Positions 16,400-25,890 of a stretch of 59,351 nt of DNA are shown piece after piece (position 1 is the stretch's first letter; each line of letters starts with the position of its first letter). The notes beneath the pieces were generated by a model. It had not been told where the DNA came from. It worked only from the letters and a program-made list of their open reading frames with translations, and did no database searches. The stretch comes from Fibrobacter sp. (GTDB lineage Bacteria; Fibrobacterota; Fibrobacteria; Fibrobacterales; Fibrobacteraceae): NCBI RefSeq assembly GCF_017551775.1, contig NZ_JAFZKX010000039.1, forward strand, positions 1-59,351, in the 5' to 3' direction. The translations under genes were made by a program, and so were the position numbers.

Positions 16400-19300
16400 C
16401 AGGCGATAATCTCCTTGTAAAGGCTTTCCAGTTCTTTGAAGGAGCCGAATGTGCTTGCTACAATACCGCTATTTTCGTTTGCGCGGCAACCCCTGAAGAA
16501 CACGTAGTAGATGCCGCCAAAGTAGTTGTTGAAAATTTCCTGCTCGCTCATCTCGGGGTAGAACGATTTTAGCCAGCGGATCAACACGTAGGAATAGAGG
16601 ACCTGCTGTACATTGTAACGCCGCAGGAGCATCTGGTTTTTCATGGCGGCTTCGTCGTATGTATCGATGTAGTCCGATTTCCAGTCCAGAACGCAGTAGC
16701 GCCCGTTTCGCTTGAACAGGAGGTCCATAAAGCCTTTGCAGTACAAGTTTATCACTTCCTTTTCGCGTTCGGATTTTAAATCCATGAAGAAGAGCATTTC
16801 GCTCCGGCGGGAATCGTTTGCGATTTCGCTTAGGCTAAAGGCTTCCCCAGTTTTTGTATTGCCTTCGATAACGGTAAGGCTTGCGTTGAGCGTGTTCCAG
16901 ACAAATGCGATGGTCGTGTCGAGCCAGTCGGGATGGGAATCGATATCCAGCGATTCGTGCAAGAACGAAGAGACTATCAGTTCCTTGAACGCGGAATCTT
17001 CTTTTAGCTTTTTCGGGTCTGCCTTGCCAATCTTTTGGAAATCGACGAGTTCGAAAATCTTGTGCAGCGCGTTACCGAGTTCCGCTCCGCGCGGGTATGT
17101 GCTTGTGTCCTTCGCGGTGCGTGCGGCGCCATCGCCTTCGTCTTTTTGCAGGCGGCCTTCATCGGTTTCCTGCTCCTGCGTGCCGTGCGCGATTTGCGAG
17201 TACGACGTGGAATGCGGGAACCGTCCCCAGACCTTCCAGGCAGCCATCTTTTCGGCCAATGTCGCGACATCAATCGCGCCCGTATCTTTTTCGCCCTTGC
17301 TCATGCCGTCTAGAATCAGGGAGATTCGCTCCTTTACGTTCTCGACAGGCCTTTGAACGAGCCGCTCGTAAAACTGTTCCTGGTTTGAGCTGTTCTGGCA
17401 GAAGTCATCCATGGTTTTGGAAAGCCATGTCATCTCCCTCTTGCGCTCCTGCGTTTTTCCATCGGCCCTCTTTTTCATCTTTGCGAAACGGGGCATGATA
17501 AGCATGTGTGTCGCGCGCGTAAATGCGACGTAGAACAGGCGGCGCCATTCTTCTTCTGATTCGAACTTCGCAAGTTCCTTCGCGTCTTCGTTGAAGGACA
17601 GGCTCCTCTTGGAGTCTGTATTGGAATGTACCAGGTAGGGCCCCGAGGAACCCGCGTGGCCGCGTTCGCCCGCTACGGAAATCACGATCGGATATTCGAG
17701 CCCCTTTGACGCATGGATGGTCATGGTCTGGATGACGTCGAGGTCGGTTCCCTTCGCGACGATGCTGGAATCCTTCAGCGCGTTTTCGGAATGGGTGACG
17801 AGGGCGTCCAGGTGGCGGACCAACTCTTCGAGCGAACAGTTGGTCGTGTAGAGGTATTCGACGGCGTAATCCCCGATTTGGCGAATCTTGTTTAGGCTCT
17901 GGAGATTTTCGGGCTGGTAGAGTTCTCCCATGTTGGGGGATTCTGCGTAGATGCTTTCTTGCAGTTCGGCCCAGCGGCGCGATTCCGCAAGCGCATGCCA
18001 TTTGACGAACGTGGAAATTTCCGCGATGGATTTTTCTCCGGCAGAGATGGCGTTTATGTAATCCAGGTCCTTGCCCCAGAAATCCGTCAGCAATGCGGCG
18101 AACAGAAGATTGCGGTTCCTTTCGGAGTAATTATCCGCATCAATCGCCTTGAGTAATGCGCTCCATTCGGCGCATTCCCTGCTGGTAAACAAGTTGTCGT
18201 CTTTGTAGCGCAAGAACGGGAGCCCGACCTTGCGCAACTTGTATTCGACATGTTCAAGTTCGGATCGGGTACGGGCGAGAATGGCGAAATCCGAGAATTT
18301 CACGCTCCGCAGTGCGCCCGTCTTTTTATCGGGAACTTGCAACCTTGTCTTGCCGCCTTCGAAGGTGCAAAAATCGATGATGTTGTTGACGACGATTTCG
18401 GCGTATTCCTTCGGCTCGATGTCTTCTGCGCTAATCCAGAAGGGCTTTACAGGCTTTCCCTTGTATTCCGCGTCGGGCTTTGCATCTGGCGGGCAATTGG
18501 ACGGCGTGAAATCGAGATTGAAATGCGGGCTCGTTTCGAACAGCGTGTTGCACGCCTCAATCATCACGTTGCTGGAACGCCAGTTGGTAGTAAGCGCCTT
18601 CCCGTGGCCGATTTCGGAAATGGCATTCTCGTAGATATTGAGGTCTGCGCCTTGGAACGAATAGATGGATTGCTTGGGATCGCCTACTACCAAAATGTGG
18701 TGCTGCCCGTCATCGGCTTCGACAAAAATCTTCTTGAAGATGTCCCACTGGAGCGCGTTCGTGTCCTGGAATTCGTCGATGATGGCGTACCTGAACTTTT
18801 GCCTGAGGGAACGGACCAGCGGAGAATTTTCGACCATGACGGCGTTGCGCACGTTACGGATCATGTCGTTGAACGACTGTATCTTCTTGGTTCGTTTTTC
18901 CTTTTCCCATTCCCTGTACAATCGGGGAATGTAGGTGAACAGGCATTTTTGCGAAAGAAGCGTGTCGATACCCTTTTGGGAATTGAGCAGGTTCTTGAAA
19001 TCGACAATGGTTTTCAGGGCGACTTCAAAATCGTCTTGCGGCCTTTCGATATTGATGCGGAACGAGGTCCCGCTATAAAGGGCCTTTCCTTTGCGCCATT
19101 CCTTGATGGCGTTGAGCAGATCTTTGACGGTCTTGCTCTTGGTGATATACTGATCAGAGCATCCTTCCAGAACATGGACCGCTGCGGCAAAGCTTTTTAC
19201 GAGTAGCAGGTCTTCGTAGTTCTTGGCTTCGCTTATCTTGCCCTGTTCGCTGTAAGGGAGTACGGTGCCGCCCGCGGTGATGTCGGAATCGGGCGGAAGC

Positions 19301-19815
19301 ACTATAGTTTCGGGAATGTATGTCTGTATGGAACTTTTCAGGAGCGCAGAAAGCCTTTCTACGTTGCCGCCGCTCTTTAAGAACGTGATGAAAAGTTCTT
19401 CGTGAATCCAGTTGTCGCGAATCAGTTTTTCTATCAGGTCCTCGACGGCGCTCTCGTCGATCATTTCCTGTTCAAACGGGACGCTCGCTTCGTATGCGAA
19501 TTCGGCGGAAACTTTTTCGCAGAAGGAATGGATGGTGCCGATGGGTGCGCTATGGATGTCGCGGAGCGCCTGCTGCAGCATGGCGTTCCCCGGAAACTTC
19601 AAGGATTCTTCTTCGACTTTTTTGCGGATGCGGTCCTTGAGTTCGCCCGCCGCCTTTTCGGTATAGGTGACAATCAGAATCTGGTCGAGCGAAAGGCCGT
19701 TTAAAACGAGCCGCGCAACAACTTGCTGGATCGTGTACGTCTTGCCGGTCCCTGCGGAAGCGGCAATGAACAGGTTCTCGTCTTCTTTGAACTCATCGAT
19801 GTTGAAATTATCCAT
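16399..19815 (-). CDS. recB: RecB, exodeoxyribonuclease V beta subunit
   Basis: A 1138-residue UvrD-type helicase fused to a C-terminal RecB nuclease domain. The start has ASAGTGKT (19-26); helicase motifs include DEFQDTN, GDPKQSIYSF and a late VAFTRAT motif. The nuclease motif CVLDWKSDY lies ~100 residues before the end, so the nuclease looks intact. Start chosen at ATG 19813-19815: GGAG sits 8 bases upstream within the recC end, giving an 8-base overlap with recC; the upstream Met at 19839 would overlap more and has no better site. Central subunit of RecBCD, acting on DNA ends. Confidence 0.95.
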   Translation of the reverse strand: MDNFNIDEFKEDENLFIAASAGTGKTYTIQQVVARLVLNGLSLDQILIVTYTEKAAGELKDRIRKKVEEESLKFPGNAMLQQALRDIHSAPIGTIHSFCEKVSAEFAYEASVPFEQEMIDESAVEDLIEKLIRDNWIHEELFITFLKSGGNVERLSALLKSSIQTYIPETIVLPPDSDITAGGTVLPYSEQGKISEAKNYEDLLLVKSFAAAVHVLEGCSDQYITKSKTVKDLLNAIKEWRKGKALYSGTSFRINIERPQDDFEVALKTIVDFKNLLNSQKGIDTLLSQKCLFTYIPRLYREWEKEKRTKKIQSFNDMIRNVRNAVMVENSPLVRSLRQKFRYAIIDEFQDTNALQWDIFKKIFVEADDGQHHILVVGDPKQSIYSFQGADLNIYENAISEIGHGKALTTNWRSSNVMIEACNTLFETSPHFNLDFTPSNCPPDAKPDAEYKGKPVKPFWISAEDIEPKEYAEIVVNNIIDFCTFEGGKTRLQVPDKKTGALRSVKFSDFAILARTRSELEHVEYKLRKVGLPFLRYKDDNLFTSRECAEWSALLKAIDADNYSERNRNLLFAALLTDFWGKDLDYINAISAGEKSIAEISTFVKWHALAESRRWAELQESIYAESPNMGELYQPENLQSLNKIRQIGDYAVEYLYTTNCSLEELVRHLDALVTHSENALKDSSIVAKGTDLDVIQTMTIHASKGLEYPIVISVAGERGHAGSSGPYLVHSNTDSKRSLSFNEDAKELAKFESEEEWRRLFYVAFTRATHMLIMPRFAKMKKRADGKTQERKREMTWLSKTMDDFCQNSSNQEQFYERLVQRPVENVKERISLILDGMSKGEKDTGAIDVATLAEKMAAWKVWGRFPHSTSYSQIAHGTQEQETDEGRLQKDEGDGAARTAKDTSTYPRGAELGNALHKIFELVDFQKIGKADPKKLKEDSAFKELIVSSFLHESLDIDSHPDWLDTTIAFVWNTLNASLTVIEGNTKTGEAFSLSEIANDSRRSEMLFFMDLKSEREKEVINLYCKGFMDLLFKRNGRYCVLDWKSDYIDTYDEAAMKNQMLLRRYNVQQVLYSYVLIRWLKSFYPEMSEQEIFNNYFGGIYYVFFRGCRANENSGIVASTFGSFKELESLYKEIIA

Positions 19816-22800
19816 TTTCACCACTCCAAATGGGCGCAAGAAGTAGAGTCTGTTCCTTGACGGCGGTAATCCATTCTTCCCTGAAATTGTCTATCGAGAA
19901 ACCCGAGAATTTTTCCGGAGCAAAAAGGTTTTTTCCGTCAAAATATTCCCATGGGCCGTTTTGGCTTGTCAGCTTGTAGCGATAATCTGCGAAGGATTGA
20001 ATCAATGGGTCATCGAGCAATTGTAGCGGGGCGCATTTCCCGTATTTCTTAATGAAGGCACGGTCGAAAACCTCTTCCAGTATTAGCGCAGCGTCCGTGG
20101 GCCGTACCGTAAATTGTTTTTCTTGTGCTTTATCGCTGGAACACAGGTAAATGCGGAGGATGAAGGTTTCCGCGGTGTCTTTCGTGTTGCTCGATGCTGC
20201 CATAAGGAGGGCGTCGAGATACGGCTTGACAAAATCTGCGGCGGAGCCGCCGTTCTTCTTTACCGTGAAAAGGATATGCCTGTGTTCGTCCAGTTGCGAA
20301 TACCAGTCCAGCGTGGTCGTGAGTGTCCAGAGGTGGGCGCCGTTGCTCAGCAGGGCTTCCCGCTTTTCCTGGTAAGTCGCCGGAATCAAGAAGTCACCGC
20401 TCTGGATTTTGTGCGAAACATCCATCGCCAAATCGTTGTACTTTTGCTGGACCATTTCACCGAAGATTCCGTTCGGGAACTTTCTTTTCAGAATCCATTC
20501 CTGTTCTGTCTTCGTGTATCCGCTAAAGTCTTCGCTCAATATGGAATGGACAAATTCCTTGAGCAGTTTCGACTTGTCGTAGGCCTTCAGGTCGATGGGT
20601 TCAAAGAGTTCCTTTTCCGGGTTTTCTTCGATAGAGGGCAGGCGCACGGATTTCGCCAGCTGGAATCGGAACGGGTCGTCAAAAAACAACTTGAGTTCCC
20701 GTACGGATACCTTGTCCGGGAGGATTATCGGCTTGCCTTCGATTTGAATTTCCTGCGGAGTATTTACGTTGGCGCCAATGTGGAGGCTCTTCTTGTTCCG
20801 AAGCGCGCGCTGCGTGAACAGTTCGTCGGCCGGGCGCGTTTCGTCCAGCGGGATTTTCTTCTCGTCGAATTCCTTCGCGCATGGCACGCCCGAAGATGCG
20901 ATGAAGAACTGCAGGTCGCGTACCACAGATGCGGGGAAAAGTTCCTCGTCTTTTTGCAGGTTCCTGTTGATGTAACTGATGTGGAAACCTTCCGTGGCGC
21001 TCATCAACTGGCACAGGAATGTATAGCAGTTGCGGTCGATGACGGAATCGTCGCCGGGCCATCGCGCGGCCTGCGAGCGCAAATCCATCGTGTTCTGCCT
21101 TTTGCGGCCGGGGAATACGCTAGCGTTTGCCCCAATGAAGAAGATGTGCTTGGCGGGGATTGTCCGGTTGACGGAGAACTTCATGAATGTGAGGCCGCCA
21201 TTGAACAGGCGATTGTTGCCTCCGCGGGAGTTCTTGCAGGCGCATTGGATGGTCTGCTGGACAATTTTCCAGGAAATGTATTCGGCTCCGGCATCGAACT
21301 GGATGTTCAGCAAATCAATGGCGCTTTGGACCTTGTGCCAGATGCTTTTCTCGTTCACGAATTCTTCTTCGTTTGCCGGGATGGAAACCCAGTGAGAAAG
21401 CATTTTTTCGAATTGCGGGATGCCGTTCTTGTCGCCTGCATCGAGGCCTTCCCGCGCAAAGGCGATCCATTTGCGAAGGCCGTCAATGCAATCGATGAAC
21501 TTCTGCACGGAATCCGAATTGCCCGATTCGATATCCGAATAAGGCACGTAGCCGTCGCTTTCCGAGCGGAACGGGCTTGCGCTCACCTGCGAAAGCAAAA
21601 GCTGGTTGACGCAATGCTCCCAGTCGTCTTCGCGGATTTTGCCGCCGTGACGGAACACGTTCATGTTCACGATCCATTGTTCCCATGCGGAAATGTAATC
21701 GGGATTTATGGAAAGCGATGCCTGGACTACGGGATTTTTTACGAGACTGAAAAATGCCGGCCTGGAAATATAGCCCTGCTGGTGAATTTCGAACAGGTTG
21801 CCAATGGCGTTTTCAATCAGGGAATCCTTTTCGGGATAATCCGTAATGGTGAACGGAATGTAGAACGGGGAATCCTTCTTGGCCGCATTGAAGACTTGCT
21901 CGATGGGAGTCCTGTACTGGTCGAGATTCGGGGAGACGACGACCATTTCGTCAAGGCGCGTTCCGCTTTGCAGCAGCTGGCAGACCTCCGTATGGAGGGC
22001 CTCGATTTCGCGCAGTGTCGATGGCGCCGCCGTCAGGGAAAGCGTGCGGTCCGTCATATCGTCCGCATTGCTTTGCGGGAGTTCCGCATCAAAAATATTC
22101 TTGCGATGCGCAACCAGATATTGCACCTGGTGCAGCAACGTGTCGGGGCGGAAATCCGCATCGGCAAAATCGAACGTGTAATCGCTGGAAAGGCACCAGA
22201 GCCTTATGTTTTCGCGCCCGGTGCGGCCCCAGTTTTTCAGCAGCATGTTCTCGTTTTCGTCCAGGTTCTGTTCGGTATCGTCATCCGCCGTTTTGGGCAG
22301 CGCGATTCCCGCGGGCGCGTTTGCCTTGTTCCAATGCCTCACGTGCCTTACGTCGATGTCTTCCCAGAATTCCATGCATGGGTTCTGGATATAGGCGTAA
22401 ACCTCTTTCTGGTTCGCGATTTCTTGCAGGATGACGCGGTAGAACTGCCCCATTCCGGAGAGCCCGAAAATAAAGATGGGCCTGTCGCAGTCAAAATTGT
22501 TGTTGCATTGCGAAAACAGGTAGGGCAGCGTCAGGAATTCAGTTTTCTGGTTGGTGCGCTTTACCGTGGCCTTGAACGTCTTGGTCAATAGCGATTCGCC
22601 ACCGTCGTTGTGGAACAGCTTGGCGTAGATATGACGCTGCCATTTCTCCTTGGGAACGATTCTCTCCTTGGTCGAGAAGAAGTCGCGCAGGTCGCCCTGT
22701 TTCCAGTAGGCGAGCAGGCCTTCGTGATGGTCGCTCTGCAGCGGAGAAATGAAGTTGCCCGGGCGGCTCGTCTCGTATTCCAAAAAGAGGCCCGCAAGCG

Positions 22801-23194
22801 TGTTGGCAAAATCGAAAAGTTTGGCATCGTCGATTTCGCCGGTTTCACCATCCAAGTAAGAATGGAGCTCCTTGAGGATTGGGGTATTCTGCTGTAGGGC
22901 GCCTCCCTTGAGGAAGGCGAGCAGTACGTTCCGGAGGATATCTGTCGAAATTTTCTGCTTCGAAGTATCCCCGTGCGAAAGGACGCGGAACAGGAACTTG
23001 TCTATCGTCGTGATTTCGAGATTCGCGATGACACCTTTCTTTTGCACCCAGCGCAGGCGGAACCACTGTTCCAGTTTGGGGTCCGGGAATATGACGATGG
23101 GCGCCTCGAACGGATCCTTCCAACACGATGAAACTTCGTCGATCATCTTGTCGGCGAGATGTTCCAGGCTCAGTGCGAAATTCAGGTGCAGCAT
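19808..23194 (-). CDS. recC: RecC, exodeoxyribonuclease V gamma subunit
   Basis: A 1128-residue RecC. The start resembles RecC's N-terminal dead-helicase domain (VIFPDPKLEQWFRLRW). Other family-like stretches are IFGLSGMGQFY, ETSRP and VIDRNCYTFLCQL. RecC holds the complex together and recognises Chi in other bacteria; the Chi sequence for this organism is not known to me. The gene lies 24 bases after the 56-residue ORF on the same strand and overlaps recB by 8 bases. The order C-B-D without ptr is compact. Confidence 0.92.
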   Translation of the reverse strand: MLHLNFALSLEHLADKMIDEVSSCWKDPFEAPIVIFPDPKLEQWFRLRWVQKKGVIANLEITTIDKFLFRVLSHGDTSKQKISTDILRNVLLAFLKGGALQQNTPILKELHSYLDGETGEIDDAKLFDFANTLAGLFLEYETSRPGNFISPLQSDHHEGLLAYWKQGDLRDFFSTKERIVPKEKWQRHIYAKLFHNDGGESLLTKTFKATVKRTNQKTEFLTLPYLFSQCNNNFDCDRPIFIFGLSGMGQFYRVILQEIANQKEVYAYIQNPCMEFWEDIDVRHVRHWNKANAPAGIALPKTADDDTEQNLDENENMLLKNWGRTGRENIRLWCLSSDYTFDFADADFRPDTLLHQVQYLVAHRKNIFDAELPQSNADDMTDRTLSLTAAPSTLREIEALHTEVCQLLQSGTRLDEMVVVSPNLDQYRTPIEQVFNAAKKDSPFYIPFTITDYPEKDSLIENAIGNLFEIHQQGYISRPAFFSLVKNPVVQASLSINPDYISAWEQWIVNMNVFRHGGKIREDDWEHCVNQLLLSQVSASPFRSESDGYVPYSDIESGNSDSVQKFIDCIDGLRKWIAFAREGLDAGDKNGIPQFEKMLSHWVSIPANEEEFVNEKSIWHKVQSAIDLLNIQFDAGAEYISWKIVQQTIQCACKNSRGGNNRLFNGGLTFMKFSVNRTIPAKHIFFIGANASVFPGRKRQNTMDLRSQAARWPGDDSVIDRNCYTFLCQLMSATEGFHISYINRNLQKDEELFPASVVRDLQFFIASSGVPCAKEFDEKKIPLDETRPADELFTQRALRNKKSLHIGANVNTPQEIQIEGKPIILPDKVSVRELKLFFDDPFRFQLAKSVRLPSIEENPEKELFEPIDLKAYDKSKLLKEFVHSILSEDFSGYTKTEQEWILKRKFPNGIFGEMVQQKYNDLAMDVSHKIQSGDFLIPATYQEKREALLSNGAHLWTLTTTLDWYSQLDEHRHILFTVKKNGGSAADFVKPYLDALLMAASSNTKDTAETFILRIYLCSSDKAQEKQFTVRPTDAALILEEVFDRAFIKKYGKCAPLQLLDDPLIQSFADYRYKLTSQNGPWEYFDGKNLFAPEKFSGFSIDNFREEWITAVKEQTLLLAPIWSGENG

Positions 23195-23218
23195 GCTATT
23201 GGTGGAATATAAAAAGAA

Positions 23219-23389
23219 TTACTGGCCTTCATACAGTTTCCCGTACCATTCCTTGTCATATTCCGGATGTTCCTTCACGAAGCGCCGCAGCGCCTTGTGC
23301 ACTTCCCATGCGAGGCAGAGATTCTCGGCTTCGCACTTGGGCTTGAGCGCATAGTAGAGCTCGCGAATTTTTTCGTCCATGGTAATCAT
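23219..23389 (-). CDS. Small 56-residue protein at the head of recCBD
   Basis: A short frame with a strong ribosome site (AAAGGAG, 5 bases before the ATG at 23387-23389) and stop TAA at 23219-23221. The protein is highly charged, Lys/Glu-rich and helical-looking, with ALRRFVKEHPEYDKEWYGKL near its end and two Cys (20 and 25). I do not recognise it. It is 24 bases upstream of recC and 40 bases downstream of the zinc-ribbon gene, all on the minus strand, so it may belong to the recCBD transcript. Possible roles are a RecBCD-interacting peptide or an unrelated small protein; nothing in the sequence decides. Confidence 0.65.
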   Translation of the reverse strand: MITMDEKIRELYYALKPKCEAENLCLAWEVHKALRRFVKEHPEYDKEWYGKLYEGQ

Positions 23390-23429
23390 GATCGCTCCTT
23401 TTGTCGGGTCGCCCCTGTTGTAAATTTAA

Positions 23430-24209
23430 TTATATGTTGTGACAAATATTGTCATTTCCTGTTCTTTGCGTATATACGGATTCGTCGAATTCCTTCAGCC
23501 GCAATTCGTTGATCATCGTTTCGAGATTGCACGGCGTGCCGTCACCGTGGAATTCGGCGCCTGGCTTGGAATCTCTGTGATTCTCTTTGGTGGTTTTCTT
23601 TTCGTGTTCCACCTCGGCGAGCGTCCACTTGGCGATAAAATCCCTTGCGACGGTCTCGATGTCTTCGGAAAGCTTGGCCTGCAAAAACCAGAAATACTTG
23701 CCAAAACTGCGGTTGGCGACATGGGGCTCGTTCTTGCATTCGGGACAATACGCTGTTGCCTGGGAACCGCCCGAAAGCGGCGACCCGGTAAAGCTGCGGA
23801 TGACGGCCGTGCCCCCGCACTTGCACTGGACTTTGAACTGGTCGGTGTCCCAGATGCGGAGGAGGGTTGCCAGCTTGAGATTGATTGTGACGAATGTGCC
23901 TGCAAAGCTGAACCACCTTGCTGTACTCAGGGGGCCGACATAGAGCCCGCCGCCCCTAATAGCGTAATGTGCGTCAATGTTGGCGTAGCGCGGTGTCGCG
24001 AGAATCTCTTCCTTATGTCGCATGATAAGGTCCAGGTTATCGTACAGCAGTTTTTTCTTGCGCTCGAAACTCTTTTTTTGGAGTTCGCGCAGTTCCTTCT
24101 GCTCCCTGTTTTCTTGTTCAATTTCGTCGCTGATTAGCTTCAGGCCCGCTGCCTGCCGCTTGCACATTGATACGAACGACTCGGAATCGTCGATTCTGAT
24201 GGTTGCCAT
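23430..24209 (-). CDS. Hypothetical zinc-ribbon protein, coiled-coil N-terminus
   Basis: A 259-residue protein of unknown function. Residues ~18-70 form a Glu/Lys/Arg-rich coiled coil (IEQENREQKELRELQKK). Around 130-160 there is a likely zinc ribbon: CKCGG, then CPEC. Just before it, GGLYVGPLSTARWFSFAG is a hydrophobic patch. The rest is charged. GAGG lies 6 bases before the ATG at 24207-24209. It heads a minus-strand run with the 56-residue gene and recCBD, with gaps of 40 and 24 bases, so cotranscription is plausible. A nucleic-acid role is a guess from the zinc ribbon and neighbours. Confidence 0.8.
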   Translation of the reverse strand: MATIRIDDSESFVSMCKRQAAGLKLISDEIEQENREQKELRELQKKSFERKKKLLYDNLDLIMRHKEEILATPRYANIDAHYAIRGGGLYVGPLSTARWFSFAGTFVTINLKLATLLRIWDTDQFKVQCKCGGTAVIRSFTGSPLSGGSQATAYCPECKNEPHVANRSFGKYFWFLQAKLSEDIETVARDFIAKWTLAEVEHEKKTTKENHRDSKPGAEFHGDGTPCNLETMINELRLKEFDESVYTQRTGNDNICHNI

Positions 24210-24235
24210 AAAGTACCTCGTGTATGTGGTTATGT

Positions 24236-24274
24236 TTGACTTCTTTTTTTATGCGTATATATCAATATATGCAT
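24236..24274 (+). promoter_or_regulatory. Promoter with overlapping palindromic operator-like site
   Basis: TTGACT (24236-24241) and TATATC (24258-24263) have a 16-base spacer, pointing to the 79-residue gene at 24279. An imperfect palindrome ATGCGTATAT/ATATATGCAT (24251-24260, 24265-24274, 9 of 10 paired) covers the -10 box and start region, as an operator would. It lies between divergent genes. Confidence 0.45.
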
Positions 24275-24278
24275 AACC

Positions 24279-24518
24279 ATGACCAATATACAAAATACCC
24301 GCGACAAAAACTGTCATTTTGAAGTCGTGTGCGAAAAAGAGATATTGCCGGTTGCCGGCAAGAATGAAATTGTCGTGTATCAGCCTGAAGGTGGGGTTTC
24401 ATCTAAAGATGGCGGGAACAAGATTATGACCATCATGCAGGTCGAATGCTCCGAGGTTTACCATGAACTTGTGGATTCTTTATTAGCGAAAGGTTCGATT
24501 ATTATGGAGTCTAACTAG
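24279..24518 (+). CDS. Hypothetical 79-residue protein
   Basis: A small protein with no recognised domain, two N-terminal Cys (13, 19) and a Cys at ~57. It is mildly acidic, and its C-terminal half (CSEVYHELVDSLLAKGS) looks helical. No Shine-Dalgarno is seen; the promoter box at 24258 would give a leader of only a few bases. It is divergent from the zinc-ribbon gene, so the operator-like palindrome could control both. Codon choice looks like its neighbours. Could be spurious, but the promoter and position favour a real gene. Confidence 0.55.
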   Translation: MTNIQNTRDKNCHFEVVCEKEILPVAGKNEIVVYQPEGGVSSKDGGNKIMTIMQVECSEVYHELVDSLLAKGSIIMESN

Positions 24519-24551
24519 CCAAAAGGTGCGTTGCCTACCTATATTTTAACC

Positions 24552-24899
24552 ATGATGAAAATGATTAGGGATTTTGCTTTGCTTGTGGCGATGCTTGCTT
24601 GCGCGACAACTGCGAACGCCCAGCTGGTGCAGAAGAAGCCTTCTGCGGTGGATTCCGTGGACCTATCCGGCGGGACGAAGAAGCGCCCGCTGGTCTATTC
24701 GGACAGCGCCTCGCTGCGCAACGATAGGGCTGCAAACGGAGCTACGGCCTCTATGGACAGCCGCGAGTATTCCAACGATTCTACGATGGGGACTGTGATC
24801 GGGATTGGCGCCGAATTTGTGGGCCAGACGATAAAGAACATGCTGTCGCCGAACTCCGCCGAAGCGGATGCCGTCGAACGCGAATGGCAGAAGCGATAA
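24552..24899 (+). CDS. Small exported hypothetical protein
   Basis: 115 residues beginning MMKMIRDFALLVAMLAC with a signal peptide cut near ANA-Q (about residue 24). The mature part is polar, Ser/Asp/Arg-rich, with a short hydrophobic patch (GTVIGIGAEFVGQTI) near 83-97. No known domain. An in-frame ATG at 24531 would add seven residues before the signal peptide; 24552 fits better. It ends just before folD's hairpin, which lies in the convergent gap. A periplasmic or envelope protein is likely; function unknown. Confidence 0.7.
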   Translation: MMKMIRDFALLVAMLACATTANAQLVQKKPSAVDSVDLSGGTKKRPLVYSDSASLRNDRAANGATASMDSREYSNDSTMGTVIGIGAEFVGQTIKNMLSPNSAEADAVEREWQKR

Positions 24900-24924
24900 A
24901 AAAAATCCCCGCTTGTGCGGGGAT
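24897..24924 (-). terminator. Terminator of folD
   Basis: An 8-bp stem ATCCCCGC/GCGGGGAT (24905-24912, 24917-24924) with TTGT loop. On the minus strand it is followed by a run of T, so it terminates folD; the plus strand lacks a T run. Confidence 0.85.
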
Positions 24925-24947
24925 AATTGCATAAAGAGTCTGGGCTC

Positions 24948-25787
24948 TTATCCCAAATATTTTTCGCCGCTTTCCACGCTCTGGTAGATGAGCGTGTTGA
25001 TGGTCATGGGACCCACGCCGCCCGGAACCGGGGTGTAGGCAGATGCCACGTCGTCGAGGCCCTTCTCGATATCGCCCACGCCACCCGGATGGTAACCGGC
25101 GTCGACCACGACCGCGCCCTGCTTGATCCATTCCTTCTTGATGAATTCCGGCTTGCCGACCGCACCCACGAGGATGTCGGCCTGCTTCACGAATTCGGGG
25201 AGGTTTTCTGTCTTGCTGTGGCAAATGGTCACGGTGCAGTCGGCGTTCAGGAGCATGAGTGCCATGGGCTTGCCCAAGATGGCGCTGCGGCCGACGACCA
25301 CGGCGTGCTTGCCCTTGAGGGGAATGTTGTAGGCCTTCAACAGGCGCATGATGCCGGCGGGCGTCGCGCAACCATAGGCGGGTTCACCCATCGCCATGCG
25401 GCCAAAGCCCAGGCAGGTCACGCCGTCCACGTCCTTGCGGGCGTCGATGGCTTCGAAGGCGGCGCGTTCATTGATGTGGCGCGGGACCGGGTGCTGCAGC
25501 AAAATGCCGTGCACGTCGTTGTTGTCGTTGAGTTCCTGGATCTTGTTCAGGAGTTCTTCGGTGGTGGTGTTCTTGGGGAGCACCACGCGGATGCTTTCCA
25601 TCCCCACGCGCCCACAGGCGTTGCCCTTCATCTTCACGTACGTGGCGCTGGCCGGGTCGTCGCCCACCAGGATGGTCGCGAGGATGGGGGTCTTGCCCGT
25701 CTTTTCCTTGAGTTTCGCCACGCGGGCGCTGAGTTCTTCTTCAGTGGTCTTGGCGAGTGCCTTGCCGTCGAGGATGAGTGCTGCCAT
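24948..25787 (-). CDS. folD: FolD, methylene-THF dehydrogenase / cyclohydrolase
   Basis: A 279-residue bifunctional enzyme that oxidises 5,10-methylene-THF to methenyl-THF with NADP and hydrolyses it to 10-formyl-THF, in the cytoplasm. Signature segments are seen: the catalytic YVKMKGNAC region (Lys near 53-55), [12 protein letters not shown], the nucleotide loop GRSAILGKP (near 168), and PGGVGPMT (near 257). Length is typical. It is a single gene facing the next small protein's terminator, with its own terminator downstream. Confidence 0.97.
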   Translation of the reverse strand: MAALILDGKALAKTTEEELSARVAKLKEKTGKTPILATILVGDDPASATYVKMKGNACGRVGMESIRVVLPKNTTTEELLNKIQELNDNNDVHGILLQHPVPRHINERAAFEAIDARKDVDGVTCLGFGRMAMGEPAYGCATPAGIMRLLKAYNIPLKGKHAVVVGRSAILGKPMALMLLNADCTVTICHSKTENLPEFVKQADILVGAVGKPEFIKKEWIKQGAVVVDAGYHPGGVGDIEKGLDDVASAYTPVPGGVGPMTINTLIYQSVESGEKYLG

Positions 25788-25845
25788 AATGTCTCCGGTG
25801 CGCGGGTTGCGCTGTTTTACGCCGACAAAGATAGAAAATGGAAAG

Positions 25846-25864
25846 GCCCCGCGGAAGGCGGGGC
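25846..25864 (-). terminator. Weak hairpin after the 80-residue membrane protein
   Basis: GCCCCGC (25846-25852) pairs with GCGGGGC (25858-25864) over a 5-base loop. T runs on both sides are short, so activity is uncertain. Confidence 0.4.
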
Positions 25865-25890
25865 GGCATTAAAAAGTGTTCTGGCCGGGG

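Noticed and set aside
20114-22591. Long plus-strand open frame antisense to recC
   Set aside because: RecC is well supported by length, overlap with recB and N-terminal motifs. The antisense frame is Arg/Val/Glu-rich without domains.
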